From the NCBI GenBank assembly GCA_023433065.1, contig JAEZET010000003.1:248001-312000 (forward strand): a stretch of 64,000 nt of DNA, given 5' to 3'. Positions 44,760 to 53,664 of this stretch are shown one piece after another; the first letter of the stretch is position 1, and each line of letters starts with the position of its first letter. Below the pieces are notes generated by a model, which was given only the letters and a program-made list of their open reading frames with translations, searched no databases and was not told where the DNA came from. This DNA comes from Cyanobacteria bacterium OH_CBrB_359 (lineage in GTDB: Bacteria; Cyanobacteriota; Vampirovibrionia; Gastranaerophilales; Gastranaerophilaceae). Both the position numbers and the translations under genes were made by a program.

Positions 44760-45968
44760 TTATCCTACTTTTACTGCTCTTAATGCATTAAGCTCTTTCT
44801 GAAAAGGTGAGATACTAGTTAGTTTTTCAATGACTCCAGGCAAGACTTTTAATGTATAGTCGATTTCTTGTTCAGTTGTAAATCGGCTTAAACTGAATCT
44901 GATACTGCCATGAAGAGCTGTAAAAGGTATACCCATTGATTTAAGTACATGGCTTGGATCTAAACTGCCGCTGGTACAAGCACTTCCTGAACTCGCACAA
45001 ATCCCTAAGTCGTCTAAATACAATAAAATCAATTCTCCTTCAATATATTCAAACCCAATATTAGTAGTATTTGGGACTCTATTTGAAATTGAAGTATTCA
45101 ACCTTGAGTTATAAATATTCTTTAGAATATTAGTTTCAAGCTTGTCTCTAAGAGCTTTTACTCTTGTTGATTCATCTTGGAGCCCTTCCATTGCAAGCTC
45201 CGCCGCTTTTGCCATTCCAATAATACCTGCTGTGTTTTCGGTTCCGGCTCTTTTACCTTTTTCTTGGTGACCACCCATAATTAAAGGCAAAATTAATGTT
45301 CCAGAACGCACATATAATGCACCCACTCCTTTTGGCGCATGAAATTTATGACCCGAAATACTCATTAAATCAATTTTTGTATTTTTAACATTGAGTTCAA
45401 TTTTTCCTGCTCCTTGCACTGCATCAACAAAAACTTTTGTATTGGGATTCTTTTCTTTTGTTATTTCAGCGATTTTTTCTACAGGGAAGATTACCCCTGT
45501 CTCGTTATTAGCTATCATGCATGAAACAAGAGCCGTATCTTCATTAATTGATTCAGCAAGTTCTGATAAATCGAGTTCTCCTTGGGAGTTAACACCAAGG
45601 TATGTGACATTATATCCTTGTTTTTCAAGATATTTATGTAAGTTTAATACGCAAGGGTGTTCTACTTTTGTTGTTATCAAGTGTTTTTTTGTCTTGTCAG
45701 CCTCAAGAATGCCTTTAATTGCCATATTAGAGCTTTCTGAGCCGGATCCAGTAAAAAATATTTCTTTAGAGTCTTTAGCACCCATAAAGTCTTTAATTGT
45801 TTCTCTTGATTCTTTTATTTTTTTAGAGGCTTCTCCTCCAAATTTATAAATACTGGAAGGATTTCCATATTTTTCACAGAAATATGGCAACATTGTCTCA
45901 AGAACTTTTTCATCTACTTTTGTTGTTGCATTATTGTCTAAATATATTATTTTATTTTGATTAGTCAT
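44760..45968 (-). CDS. nifS: cysteine desulfurase, NifS/IscS type
   Basis: 402 aa PLP enzyme. Seen: YLDNNATTKVD at 9-19, PLP-binding K208 in SISGHKFHAPKG, and the catalytic Cys C331 in CASSGSACTSG on the mobile loop. It removes sulfur from cysteine for Fe-S cluster assembly. It lies 4 bases after a three-domain nifU, so the two form a NIF-type assembly pair. No nitrogenase genes are near; as in Helicobacter, the pair probably serves general Fe-S maturation, for example for the radical SAM, RlmD and U32-like proteins here. Confidence 0.96.
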   Translation of the reverse strand: MTNQNKIIYLDNNATTKVDEKVLETMLPYFCEKYGNPSSIYKFGGEASKKIKESRETIKDFMGAKDSKEIFFTGSGSESSNMAIKGILEADKTKKHLITTKVEHPCVLNLHKYLEKQGYNVTYLGVNSQGELDLSELAESINEDTALVSCMIANNETGVIFPVEKIAEITKEKNPNTKVFVDAVQGAGKIELNVKNTKIDLMSISGHKFHAPKGVGALYVRSGTLILPLIMGGHQEKGKRAGTENTAGIIGMAKAAELAMEGLQDESTRVKALRDKLETNILKNIYNSRLNTSISNRVPNTTNIGFEYIEGELILLYLDDLGICASSGSACTSGSLDPSHVLKSMGIPFTALHGSIRFSLSRFTTEQEIDYTLKVLPGVIEKLTSISPFQKELNALRAVKVG

Positions 45969-45972
45969 CTGT

Positions 45973-46779
45973 TTACACCTGAATTATTTCAATATTTTCA
46001 TTTATATGTTCTTTAAGAGTCGCTTCTACAAAATGTTTTAACGTAATAATTGAGCGATTACATGACTTACATTTTCCTGTAAGTTTTACATATATCTTAT
46101 CACCTTCTACATCAATTAGCTCTATGTCTCCGCCATCTTTCCTTAATTCATTGGAAATATATTTTTCGATAATATTATTAATTTTTATAATCATTTGTGT
46201 TTTAGTTAATTCGGTATTTATTTTATATTCGTTGTCGAGCAGTTTTTGGATTTCTTTATGACATTTTCCGCAAGCCCCACCTGCTTTAGTGTAGTTTATT
46301 ACATCTTCAAGAGTCTTTAAATTATTTTCTTTAATTTCATGTTCCAGCGTTTCCTTTGTGATTCCAAAACATTGGCATACAACATTTTCAGTGCTTTTTT
46401 GTTTTATATCTTCATTATAATAGTTTGCAATTGCAGCTTCTAAGGCTTCATGTCCCATAACAGAGCAATGCATTTTTTCGGGGGGCAAACCTCCCAACTC
46501 ATCAGCAATTTGTTTATTTGTGATTTTTCTTGCTTCGTCAATGTTTTTACCTATAATCATTTCTGTTAATATACTTGAACTGGCTACAGCAGAGCCGCAT
46601 CCGAAAGTTTGAAATTTTGCATCAGTAATTATACCTTCTGAGTTAACTTTTAAATAAATTTTTAGCATATCACCACACGATAATGAGCCGGCTTCTCCAA
46701 CTGCATCAGGGTTATCGATTGAGCCGACATTTTTTGGGTTTTTATAATGTTCCATTACTTTTTCTGAATAATCCCACAT
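45973..46779 (-). CDS. nifU: NifU Fe-S scaffold, three-domain form
   Basis: 268 aa with all three NifU parts. The IscU-like N-terminal scaffold has C35, C61 and C105. The middle [2Fe-2S] Fer2_BFD domain has C135, C137, C170 and C173. The C-terminal Nfu-type domain has C237-x2-C240 (GKCKSC). The Asp next to C35 (SCGD) is conserved. It assembles and passes on Fe-S clusters made with sulfur from NifS, encoded next. The full-length form is typical of NIF systems. The gene starts the pair and follows a terminator-bounded gene, so it probably has its own promoter in the 46.78-46.86 kb interval. Confidence 0.95.
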   Translation of the reverse strand: MWDYSEKVMEHYKNPKNVGSIDNPDAVGEAGSLSCGDMLKIYLKVNSEGIITDAKFQTFGCGSAVASSSILTEMIIGKNIDEARKITNKQIADELGGLPPEKMHCSVMGHEALEAAIANYYNEDIKQKSTENVVCQCFGITKETLEHEIKENNLKTLEDVINYTKAGGACGKCHKEIQKLLDNEYKINTELTKTQMIIKINNIIEKYISNELRKDGGDIELIDVEGDKIYVKLTGKCKSCNRSIITLKHFVEATLKEHINENIEIIQV

Positions 46780-46864
46780 AAGCTTTTCCTATTTTTGTTT
46801 CTATAAATATTGTACATTAAATAAATTAATACTAATTAATCATAATGTTTTATTAATATTTTAC

Positions 46865-46898
46865 GCAAAAAAAAGGACTCATTCGAGCCCTTTTTTTA
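46865..46898 (-). terminator. intrinsic terminator of the 147-aa gene
   Basis: A stem formed by AAAAAAGG-A-CTC and GAG-C-CCTTTTTT (one A/C mismatch, 4-base loop ATTC) has A/T-runs on both sides and can work in either direction. On the minus strand it follows the stop of the small coiled-coil gene by 16 bases and separates it from nifU. Confidence 0.75.
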
Positions 46899-46914
46899 TT
46901 TAATTTCCCTTGCC

Positions 46915-47358
46915 TTAGCCGTTGCCTAATCCGTATTTTGGTGCACAAGACTTGATACCGTCTTCCTCTGCCTTTTCTACAGATTCTAATTCTGATTGAG
47001 TTTCTTTTATATGCGTTTGAAGTACTTGCATTTCCATTTCAATCGCATTTCCTGCGCCAGATAATGCGCTAAATTGTTGCTGTGACATTTTGTCTACCAT
47101 TGTCAATTTTGCAATTTCTTCATCATAATTAAATGAATCTGTATTAGAAAGCTCACCATTGTTTTTAATTATATCGCTATACTTCTTCGAAATCTCCATC
47201 CGTTGATTATAGCTATCCAGTGCATTTGAAGACTGAACTCCCATTGCCAAATCGGTTAGATTCTGTTGCTGTTGCGTTTTCATCATCAATTGATAATTAA
47301 GCTGGTTTAACCTAGACCTTAATTGTAATTTCCTTGCAGTAAAAATTGCGTAAGCCAT
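46915..47358 (-). CDS. unknown small coiled-coil protein (family member 1)
   Basis: 147 aa, nearly all predicted helix, no signal peptide. The N-terminal ARKLQLRSRLNQLNYQL (8-24) and the C-terminal IEMEMQVLQTHIKETQSELE (about 107-126) align without gaps to the gene at 51.3 kb (9 of 27 and 9 of 32 identical), so the two are paralogues. Here the middle is Gln/Ser-rich, without the Ser/Thr linker of the other copy. The gene is bounded by its own terminator and preceded by a shared box. Long helical ends with a variable middle are seen in filament, needle and flagellin-like proteins, but I cannot assign one. Confidence 0.7.
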   Translation of the reverse strand: MAYAIFTARKLQLRSRLNQLNYQLMMKTQQQQNLTDLAMGVQSSNALDSYNQRMEISKKYSDIIKNNGELSNTDSFNYDEEIAKLTMVDKMSQQQFSALSGAGNAIEMEMQVLQTHIKETQSELESVEKAEEDGIKSCAPKYGLGNG

Positions 47359-47380
47359 ATTCTCTATATCCGTCTTAATT

Positions 47381-47397
47381 CCTCGTATATATATAAA
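47381..47397 (-). promoter_or_regulatory. shared upstream box, copy B
   Basis: On the minus strand it reads TTTATATATATACGAGG, 16 of 17 identical to copy A. The 12-base core ends 27 bases before the ATG of the 147-aa coiled-coil gene. Confidence 0.5.
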
Positions 47398-47505
47398 AAC
47401 ATTTTTAAAACCATTATTTACTTTTGCAGTAATATACGCTTAATATTTGTTAACATAACAAAATCTGCTAACTTGTAAAGTTGGATTATTAGGGCGATTT
47501 GAATA

Positions 47506-48621
47506 TTAAGAGATAGTGTATGCTTTTTTAAAATATAGGTAAAAGCCTATGATTCCAAGGATAATATTAGGCGACCAGGTAGCAATGAATGGAGAAATAA
47601 CCCCTGATTCACCGAATGAAAGGGATAGCGCTCTAATTAAATAATAGAAGAAAATAATAAGAATACTAAATAAAAAACCCCTGTTATATCTCACTCTAGG
47701 TGGAGTAATAGCAAGCGGTACGCCCAATAAAACAAGTACTATTGTCGTAAATGGAAGCGCAAGCTTGTCATAGAGTCTTATTTTATATGTACTCAAAAGT
47801 TTTGGATTAGAATTATCCGGGTTGGTTATTTTGTTAATCAATTGTATAAAATTAAGATCTTTTGCATCATTTTGTTTTTTGAGTTGAGAAGATAAATCAA
47901 TCCCAAAATCAGCTATGGTCTGCTCTACCCAAGATGTACTCAGTGTCTTATCATTTTTAGAAATTGTGTATATAGATGCATTTTTAAAAAGCCAGCCGTC
48001 ATTTACCGAATAACCTGTTTTAGCTTGTAGTATCTGAATTGTTTTTGTATCTGACATATCAAGAATGGAAACGTTATAAAACTGTTTGTCTTTGCAATTT
48101 TCAACGTAAAATAATCTTTTAATTTCGTTTCCGTTTTTTAATTCTTTAAGCGTAAAATTCTTTTTTCCTTCAGGGATATTTTTTTGCGTAAGAGACCACA
48201 TTGCAAGCGTTTTGGATTGTCCTATCGTAATTGGAACAATTGTTTCATTAATTATAAATGTAAATAATGCCATGATTGTAGCAAATATAAATATTGGTCT
48301 GGCAATTCTGTTTATGCTTATTGAACAGGCTTTCATGATGGTTATTTCTGAACCAAGACAAAGTTTATTGACAGTCATAACAGTAGAAAAAAGTACACTC
48401 ATTGGTATTGTCATTACTATCACTGATGGCAGATTGAGTAAAATAATCATAAATGCAATTTTAACTGGCATTCCATATGCAGAAATCTGCTTAATCAAGG
48501 TTATAAATGTATCTGATGCAAATATAATAGATGTAAAAATTATTATGCCAAATATAAAAACTTCTATAATTTGCTTTAGTAGATATTTGTCTAATAGACT
48601 TATTGTTTTGGTTTTCATCAT
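47506..48621 (-). CDS. LptF/LptG (YjgP/YjgQ) family permease
   Basis: 371 aa. Six membrane helices lie in two groups of three (about 15-125 and 265-365), separated by a periplasmic domain of about 150 residues, the LptF/LptG layout. The start reads SLLDKYLLKQIIEVF, the family's DRY-like first helix. It forms the inner-membrane part of the ABC transporter that extracts lipopolysaccharide for transport to the outer membrane; the ATPase LptB is not in the window. Cyanobacteria often have a single LptF/G protein. It is 35 bases after a sugar-binding protein gene, probably unrelated. Confidence 0.88.
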   Translation of the reverse strand: MMKTKTISLLDKYLLKQIIEVFIFGIIIFTSIIFASDTFITLIKQISAYGMPVKIAFMIILLNLPSVIVMTIPMSVLFSTVMTVNKLCLGSEITIMKACSISINRIARPIFIFATIMALFTFIINETIVPITIGQSKTLAMWSLTQKNIPEGKKNFTLKELKNGNEIKRLFYVENCKDKQFYNVSILDMSDTKTIQILQAKTGYSVNDGWLFKNASIYTISKNDKTLSTSWVEQTIADFGIDLSSQLKKQNDAKDLNFIQLINKITNPDNSNPKLLSTYKIRLYDKLALPFTTIVLVLLGVPLAITPPRVRYNRGFLFSILIIFFYYLIRALSLSFGESGVISPFIATWSPNIILGIIGFYLYFKKAYTIS

Positions 48622-48656
48622 ATATGTATTTTAAATCAAAAACTTATTTTTTAAAA

Positions 48657-49898
48657 CTAATGTTTTTCTGCCAATAAAAGCCATTCTCGAGAAAATTCAT
48701 TTAATGCGCTTTTTATTTCAGTTTTCCCTAAAATAATTTCTTGAGTATATTTATTCGAGATTTGTATGAATTCTTTTTGATTGTTAGTTCTTTTCATAGG
48801 TGGTTGAATGTTTTTGAGTTGATTGGCGCTTATGACTCTTGCTTTTGAAATAATGTCTTTGTCATCATAATACGTAAAATATTTGTCATTTAGTGCAAAT
48901 TTGTTTGCAGGTAAAATTGAAGTCAGCTTACTAAGTCCAATTTGATTTTCTTTATTAGTAAGAAAAATTGCGAATTTCAGGGCAAGTTCAGGATTATTTG
49001 ATTTTTTGGGTATAACCAGATTCATAAGTGAAAAATCATACTTGTGTAAAGAGCCTGTAAGTTGAGTGGATACGTCTGTGCTTTTAAATATTTGAGGTGA
49101 ATTTTCTTTAATAAGATTTAAGAAATTCGCTCCTGCTGAAAGAAATGCAATCTCTCCGGCCATATATTTTTCTAAGGCTTCTCTGTGGCTTTGTGTTATA
49201 GATTCCTTTGGAATAAGGTCATTTTTATATAAATATTTATACGTATTAAATATTTGTACAGTTTTGTCATTTTTTATTGCCTCAGGGGAATTGATATCAT
49301 ATTTATTTAGTATTTTTAAAAAGGTATCATTTTCTGTTAAAGTTGGCATGGTTACAAATTTGCCCGTTTTATCTTTGATTAGTTCTGCGTTTTTATATAA
49401 TTCATCATATGTTTTGGGGATATAATTAATTCCGGCTTTATTTACAATATCTGTGTTATATAAAGTTAAAGCAGATGTTACATAGAACGGTAAAGCATAA
49501 TAATTATCTTTATATTTTAAAGTTCTCATAATTGGCTTTATGTAGTGTTCAGCAGCTGATGCTGGAATAAAATACAGCGCTTTCTTTTCCGCGAGAGTAA
49601 TTGAAAAATCCGGTGTAAGATTAACCAGGTCTGGCGGATTATTATTTAATATCGCAGCAAGAGTTCTTTTTTCCCCTTCCGCATATGGTATATCAATCCA
49701 TATAACCTTTGTATTAGGGTTTTTAATTTCAAATTCATTGATAATTTTATTTATATAGTTACTATAAGTATTCATTTGCAGTGTCCAAAAGGTAATTTCC
49801 TGAACATTTTGTTTTGAATCCTTATTTTTATTTGTATAAAAATATATAGATAGTGCGAATATAATAATTAATATTATTAAAGGTAATATTTTTTTCAT
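48657..49898 (-). CDS. ABC sugar-transport substrate-binding protein, membrane-anchored
   Basis: 413 aa from ATG 49898, which has GGAG 7 bases upstream; an in-frame TTG 12 bases earlier is less likely. The N-terminus is a signal or anchor helix (KKILPLIILIIIFALSIYFY) without a lipobox Cys, so it may stay membrane-anchored. The rest is a type 1 (MalE/UgpB-like) binding protein: ITFWTLQMN near the start, ALPFYVTSALTLYNTDIV near 140-157, and AKGE-like late segments. It would bind a sugar or oligosaccharide for uptake. No permease or ATPase is adjacent; a matching MalF-type permease is 11 kb away at 61.3 kb. Confidence 0.85.
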   Translation of the reverse strand: MKKILPLIILIIIFALSIYFYTNKNKDSKQNVQEITFWTLQMNTYSNYINKIINEFEIKNPNTKVIWIDIPYAEGEKRTLAAILNNNPPDLVNLTPDFSITLAEKKALYFIPASAAEHYIKPIMRTLKYKDNYYALPFYVTSALTLYNTDIVNKAGINYIPKTYDELYKNAELIKDKTGKFVTMPTLTENDTFLKILNKYDINSPEAIKNDKTVQIFNTYKYLYKNDLIPKESITQSHREALEKYMAGEIAFLSAGANFLNLIKENSPQIFKSTDVSTQLTGSLHKYDFSLMNLVIPKKSNNPELALKFAIFLTNKENQIGLSKLTSILPANKFALNDKYFTYYDDKDIISKARVISANQLKNIQPPMKRTNNQKEFIQISNKYTQEIILGKTEIKSALNEFSREWLLLAEKH

Positions 49899-49957
49899 CA
49901 GAAACTCCAAAATATTAATGCTAAAATATATTATATATAATATGGGAATAGAGGTAA

Positions 49958-51187
49958 ATGAATTTATTTGATAGTTTGAGTGATTCTAACAAACAGGTTC
50001 CTTTAGCTGAATTATTAAGGCCAAAAACTCTTGAAGAATATTTAGGGCAAAATGAGCTGATATCATCAGGTTCTTCGTTTTATAATTTGTTAAACTCAAG
50101 ACGGCTTTTTTCTCTTATATTGTGGGGACCTCCGGGTTGTGGTAAAACAACTCTGGCAAGATTGATTGCAAAACACACTGAAAGTGCTTTCATTGAGCTT
50201 AGTGCCGTAACTTCAGGTATAAAGGACATCAAAGAAGCGGTGGAAAAGGCAAAAGAAAATCTTGTGTATGGGAAAAGAACACTTGTTTTTATTGATGAAA
50301 TACATCGTTATAATAAAACCCAACAAGATGCATTATTACCTCATTTGGAAAATGGTACTATTTTTCTGATAGGATCAACAACTGAAAATCCTTCTTTTCA
50401 AGTCATTCCTGCTCTTATATCAAGGCTTCAGGTTATAAGGTTAAATCCGCTTGCTGATAATAATATTGAAAAAATTATTAAAAAAACTTTGGCCTATCTG
50501 GCAAAAGAGTACATAGATGTAGAATATACTGATGAAATTATCCAGTTTTTAATAAATTATTCCAGAGGTGATGCCAGAGCGGCAATTAACTTAGTTGAAA
50601 ATGCATATTTCTCTTCTAACTTAAAAGAAGGGAAACGTTATTTAAATATAAAAAATTTTGAAGAACTTGCTCAGTATTCATCTATTAAATATTCTCAGCA
50701 AGAGCATTATGATATGGCATCTGCATTTCAAAAAAGTCTTAGAGGCTCAGATCCTGATGCGTCAATATATTGGCTTGCCAAAATGCTTGTTAGCGGTGAG
50801 GATATAAGATTCATAGCTAGACGATTAATTGTTTGTGCCTCAGAAGATGTTTCAAATGCCGATACAAATGCTCTTACAGTCGCTCTAAATGCTTATCAAG
50901 CTTGTGAATTAATTGGTATGCCCGAGGCTAGAATTCCGCTTGCTCAAGCTGTAGAGTATGTCGCAAGGGCTCCTAAATGTAATAAGTCTTATATGGCTGT
51001 TAATAATGCTATGAATGATATTATGAATGGGTTAAATTATCCTCCCCCGATGCATTTAAGAGATTCTCATTATAAAGATTCTACTAAATATGGTTTTGGA
51101 GTTGATTATGTTTACACACATTCCAACCCTGATTTTAAGCAACAATTCATGCCGGATGAATTGAAAAATAAAAAGTATTTTGATTAA
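49958..51187 (+). CDS. rarA: replication-associated recombination protein RarA (MgsA)
   Basis: 409 aa AAA+ ATPase. Walker A is GPPGCGKTT at 57-65, Walker B is FIDEIHRYNKTQQD at 111-124, and sensor 1 is GSTTENPSFQV. The C-terminal tetramerisation region contains ARAPKCNKSYMA and the late YPPPMHLRD. It belongs to the RarA/WRNIP1 clamp-loader-like family, which handles stalled forks. It is divergent from the sugar-binding protein and transcribed from 47 bases of AT-rich DNA. A lone gene, not in an obvious operon. Confidence 0.95.
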   Translation: MNLFDSLSDSNKQVPLAELLRPKTLEEYLGQNELISSGSSFYNLLNSRRLFSLILWGPPGCGKTTLARLIAKHTESAFIELSAVTSGIKDIKEAVEKAKENLVYGKRTLVFIDEIHRYNKTQQDALLPHLENGTIFLIGSTTENPSFQVIPALISRLQVIRLNPLADNNIEKIIKKTLAYLAKEYIDVEYTDEIIQFLINYSRGDARAAINLVENAYFSSNLKEGKRYLNIKNFEELAQYSSIKYSQQEHYDMASAFQKSLRGSDPDASIYWLAKMLVSGEDIRFIARRLIVCASEDVSNADTNALTVALNAYQACELIGMPEARIPLAQAVEYVARAPKCNKSYMAVNNAMNDIMNGLNYPPPMHLRDSHYKDSTKYGFGVDYVYTHSNPDFKQQFMPDELKNKKYFD

Positions 51188-51275
51188 GTCCTTTAAAATC
51201 AATACTTAAACTAAATTGTAAATAAATATTAAGAAAAGTATATACTAATTAGGCAATTATTATATACTTTTTGTT

Positions 51276-51287
51276 TTTATATAAATA
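51276..51287 (+). promoter_or_regulatory. shared upstream box, copy C
   Basis: TTTATATAAATA, an exact match to the core, ending 33 bases before the ATG of the 164-aa coiled-coil gene. The bases after it (TAAG) differ from the CGAGG of copies A and B. Confidence 0.45.
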
Positions 51288-51320
51288 TAAGAAAGAAATG
51301 TAAAGAGTAAAGAGGTAGAT

Positions 51321-51815
51321 ATGTCAACAGTAATGGCTCACGCGAGATTATTAACTTTAACCGCACGAAAAGCAGATCTGGAGTATAAAATCTCAAGTAT
51401 TATGATAGCAATGCAATCACTTGCAACTCAAAGAAGTATGATAAGTGAAGAAAAATATAATTTTATTCAAAAGTCAATGATGAGCACTATGACCCCATCT
51501 GCTTCATCCAGTACTACATCAACAGGTTCTTCCACATCAACAAGTGGTACAACTGCAACTACTACAGATCCGATTGCACAAGCAGTCACTGCAACAACTT
51601 CCGATTCACCTGTAGACTATATAGCAAATGCTAGTTATGCTTCTTCATTTGATGCAGAGCTTGCCAGTTTAGAAGCCGCTCAAGAAAGATTAGATCTTGA
51701 AAAGAATAAGTTTGAAACTGAGCATAAAGCTGTAACCGCTGAAGAAGAGAATGTTCAAAAATTACTTGACAACTCTATTAAAGATGAGTTCACATTAGCT
51801 ACAACAAACAACTAA
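51321..51815 (+). CDS. unknown coiled-coil protein with Ser/Thr linker (family member 2)
   Basis: 164 aa. Helical ends flank a Ser/Thr/Ala-rich linker (about 54-95: repeated S, T and G, no heptads). The N-terminal ARLLTLTARKADLEYKI (8-24) and C-terminal LDLEKNKFETEHKAVTAEEE (about 127-146) align without gaps to the 147-aa protein at 47 kb. The linker is the main difference and looks like a disordered spacer or an O-glycosylation target; glycosylation is a guess. No signal peptide, so export, if any, would need a non-Sec route. Ribosome site AAAGAGG. The 61-aa gene follows after 57 bases. Confidence 0.7.
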   Translation: MSTVMAHARLLTLTARKADLEYKISSIMIAMQSLATQRSMISEEKYNFIQKSMMSTMTPSASSSTTSTGSSTSTSGTTATTTDPIAQAVTATTSDSPVDYIANASYASSFDAELASLEAAQERLDLEKNKFETEHKAVTAEEENVQKLLDNSIKDEFTLATTNN

Positions 51816-51872
51816 TCTATAATCACATAAATAGTAAAGTTACCTAAAAGAGAATATAAAGAGGAATATAAA

Positions 51873-52058
51873 ATGAGCGAACAATTTAATATGTTATTGG
51901 CTACATCTGCAATAGATGCTTATCAACAAACGGCAGAAACACCTTTAGCTAATGATAAGGCTGATAACTACAAAAAAGTTTATAGTAACCTTACAAAAAT
52001 GTTAGAAGAATGTTATTTTGTTGGTCCTACAAGATTCGGAAATAATTTTATAGCATAA
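51873..52058 (+). CDS. unknown 61-aa protein
   Basis: 61 aa, not recognised. The first half is helical and the second contains KMLEECYFVGPTRFG; it ends FIA. The ribosome site AGAGG lies about 11 bases before the ATG. It follows the coiled-coil gene by 57 bases without a terminator in between, so they are probably co-transcribed and it may be a partner or chaperone. It ends 1 base before the end of serA on the other strand. A coding call is supported by the ribosome site, position and AT-adapted codon use, but it is short. Confidence 0.6.
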   Translation: MSEQFNMLLATSAIDAYQQTAETPLANDKADNYKKVYSNLTKMLEECYFVGPTRFGNNFIA

Positions 52059-52059
52059 T

Positions 52060-53652
52060 TTAGGCAGATAGATGAATATATTTGGCTGATGAAATACCGT
52101 CAATTGCTTCTATTTTGGTCAATGTAAAATCATCAACTTTTGTTTCTGTATTTATTATCATAATAGAAACATTATCTTTTTTATTTGTTTTCTGCGCTAC
52201 ATGCATTCTATTAATATTTATATTGTTTTCACCTATGACAGCAGCTACTTTTGCAATCATAGAAGGTTTATTTTCATGTGGAATAATTAATACGTGTTTT
52301 TCCGGTTCAATACTCATATTGTATTCATTTATGGCTACAATCCTAGGCATGTTTTCAGTTAAAAGTGCCCCGGTAGCTTTATTTTCATCTTGATCGGTAG
52401 TTAATGTTACCGTAATTGAACCTATAAATGAACAGTCTTTAGGTGATTTTGATGTAATAATGTTAATTCCTCTTTTTTTTGCTATTATCGGGGCATTTAC
52501 ATAATTTACACCTTCGATCGTTGAAGAAAATATGCCTTTTAGAATAGCTACTTCAAGAGGTGAAATGTTTAATTCTGCAAGATTTCCGCAAACATTTATA
52601 CTTATTGATTTTAAATTACCTTTTGAAATTTGAGAGACAAGTTCTCCTAAATTTTCAGAGATTTGCATATAATCTTTAACAGGTTCTAAAACTTCAGGCT
52701 TTAAAGCAGGAATGTTAACCGCAGCTCTTGCTGTTCCACCTGTTAAAACTTCTTTAATTTGTTCTGCTACATCGATTGCAACATTAAGTTGGGCTTCTTC
52801 GGTACTTGCACCCAAGTGCGGGGTTAATATTACTTTATCACCGCATTCAAGTAACGGAGAACTTTTAATATCAGGTTCATTTTCAAATACATCTATAGCT
52901 GCGCCTGCGACCTGCCCGGAGAGAATAGCTTCTTTTAATGCTGCTTCGTCAATTATTCCACCTCTGGCACAATTAATTATTCTGACACCGTTTTTCATTC
53001 TGTTAAGAGTATTTTTATTTATCAAATAAGCTGTTTCTCTTGTTTTAGGTGCATGAATTGAAATAAAATCACACAATCCCCAGAATTCATCAAGGCTATG
53101 GATGTATTTTGCACCGATTTTTTCAACAGATTCTTCAGTTGTGTACGGGTCACAAACAACCACCTTCATCCCTAGAGAAATTGCTACCTGTGCTACATGA
53201 GAACCTATTTTCCCAAGACCGATTATTCCGAGAGTTTTTCCGTATACTTCAATTCCTGTGTATTTAGATCGTTCCCAAAGACCGTTTTTTGTTGTGGAAA
53301 CAGCTTGTGGAATATTTCTTGATAGAGCAAGCATCAATGCAACAGTATGTTCTGCAGCTGCATTTGTGTTTCCGTCAGGAGAGTTTACAACAATTATTCC
53401 TTTTTGAGTTGCCGCTTCAACGTCAATATTGTCAACACCAACCCCGGCTCTGCCTATTATTTTAAGGCTTGAGGCTGAATCTATAATTTTTTTATTAATT
53501 TTAGACTGACTTCTAACCATTACAGCATCATATTGGCCTATTACTTTAGCGAGCTCGTCTTCCGGTAAAGTCGGCAGATTATCTACAATTGCTATATTTT
53601 CTAAAATATTACTTGCTGCTTTGTCAATTTTATCAGTAACTAAAACTTTCAT
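52060..53652 (-). CDS. serA: D-3-phosphoglycerate dehydrogenase
   Basis: 530 aa, the long SerA form. The substrate and NAD domain has GRAGVGVDNID at 67-77, GLGKIG at 145-150, R230 in NCARGG, E259 in FENEP and H279 in TPHLGAS (catalytic Arg-Glu-His). An intervening domain (about 310-450) and a C-terminal ACT domain (about 452-528, HVLIIPHENKP) follow, so feedback by serine is likely. It makes 3-phosphohydroxypyruvate, the first step of serine synthesis. It lies 12 bases after a class V aminotransferase that may do the next step. Confidence 0.96.
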   Translation of the reverse strand: MKVLVTDKIDKAASNILENIAIVDNLPTLPEDELAKVIGQYDAVMVRSQSKINKKIIDSASSLKIIGRAGVGVDNIDVEAATQKGIIVVNSPDGNTNAAAEHTVALMLALSRNIPQAVSTTKNGLWERSKYTGIEVYGKTLGIIGLGKIGSHVAQVAISLGMKVVVCDPYTTEESVEKIGAKYIHSLDEFWGLCDFISIHAPKTRETAYLINKNTLNRMKNGVRIINCARGGIIDEAALKEAILSGQVAGAAIDVFENEPDIKSSPLLECGDKVILTPHLGASTEEAQLNVAIDVAEQIKEVLTGGTARAAVNIPALKPEVLEPVKDYMQISENLGELVSQISKGNLKSISINVCGNLAELNISPLEVAILKGIFSSTIEGVNYVNAPIIAKKRGINIITSKSPKDCSFIGSITVTLTTDQDENKATGALLTENMPRIVAINEYNMSIEPEKHVLIIPHENKPSMIAKVAAVIGENNININRMHVAQKTNKKDNVSIMIINTETKVDDFTLTKIEAIDGISSAKYIHLSA

Positions 53653-53664
53653 TATATTCTCTTT

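Noticed and set aside
45391..45849. 152-codon open frame antisense to nifS
   Set aside because: It mirrors a well-supported enzyme gene, has no ribosome site and no recognisable motif.
48212..48634. 140-codon hydrophobic open frame antisense to the LptF/G gene
   Set aside because: The hydrophobicity is a by-product of reading membrane-helix codons on the other strand; no ribosome site and no motif.
49224..49235. A further exact TTTATATAAATA inside the sugar-binding protein gene
   Set aside because: It lies in coding sequence of the opposite strand, far from any start codon, and is best seen as a chance hit in AT-rich DNA.
51540..51600. Ser/Thr-rich stretch as a DNA microsatellite
   Set aside because: The codons vary and the reading frame is kept, so it is a protein-level linker rather than a simple DNA repeat.
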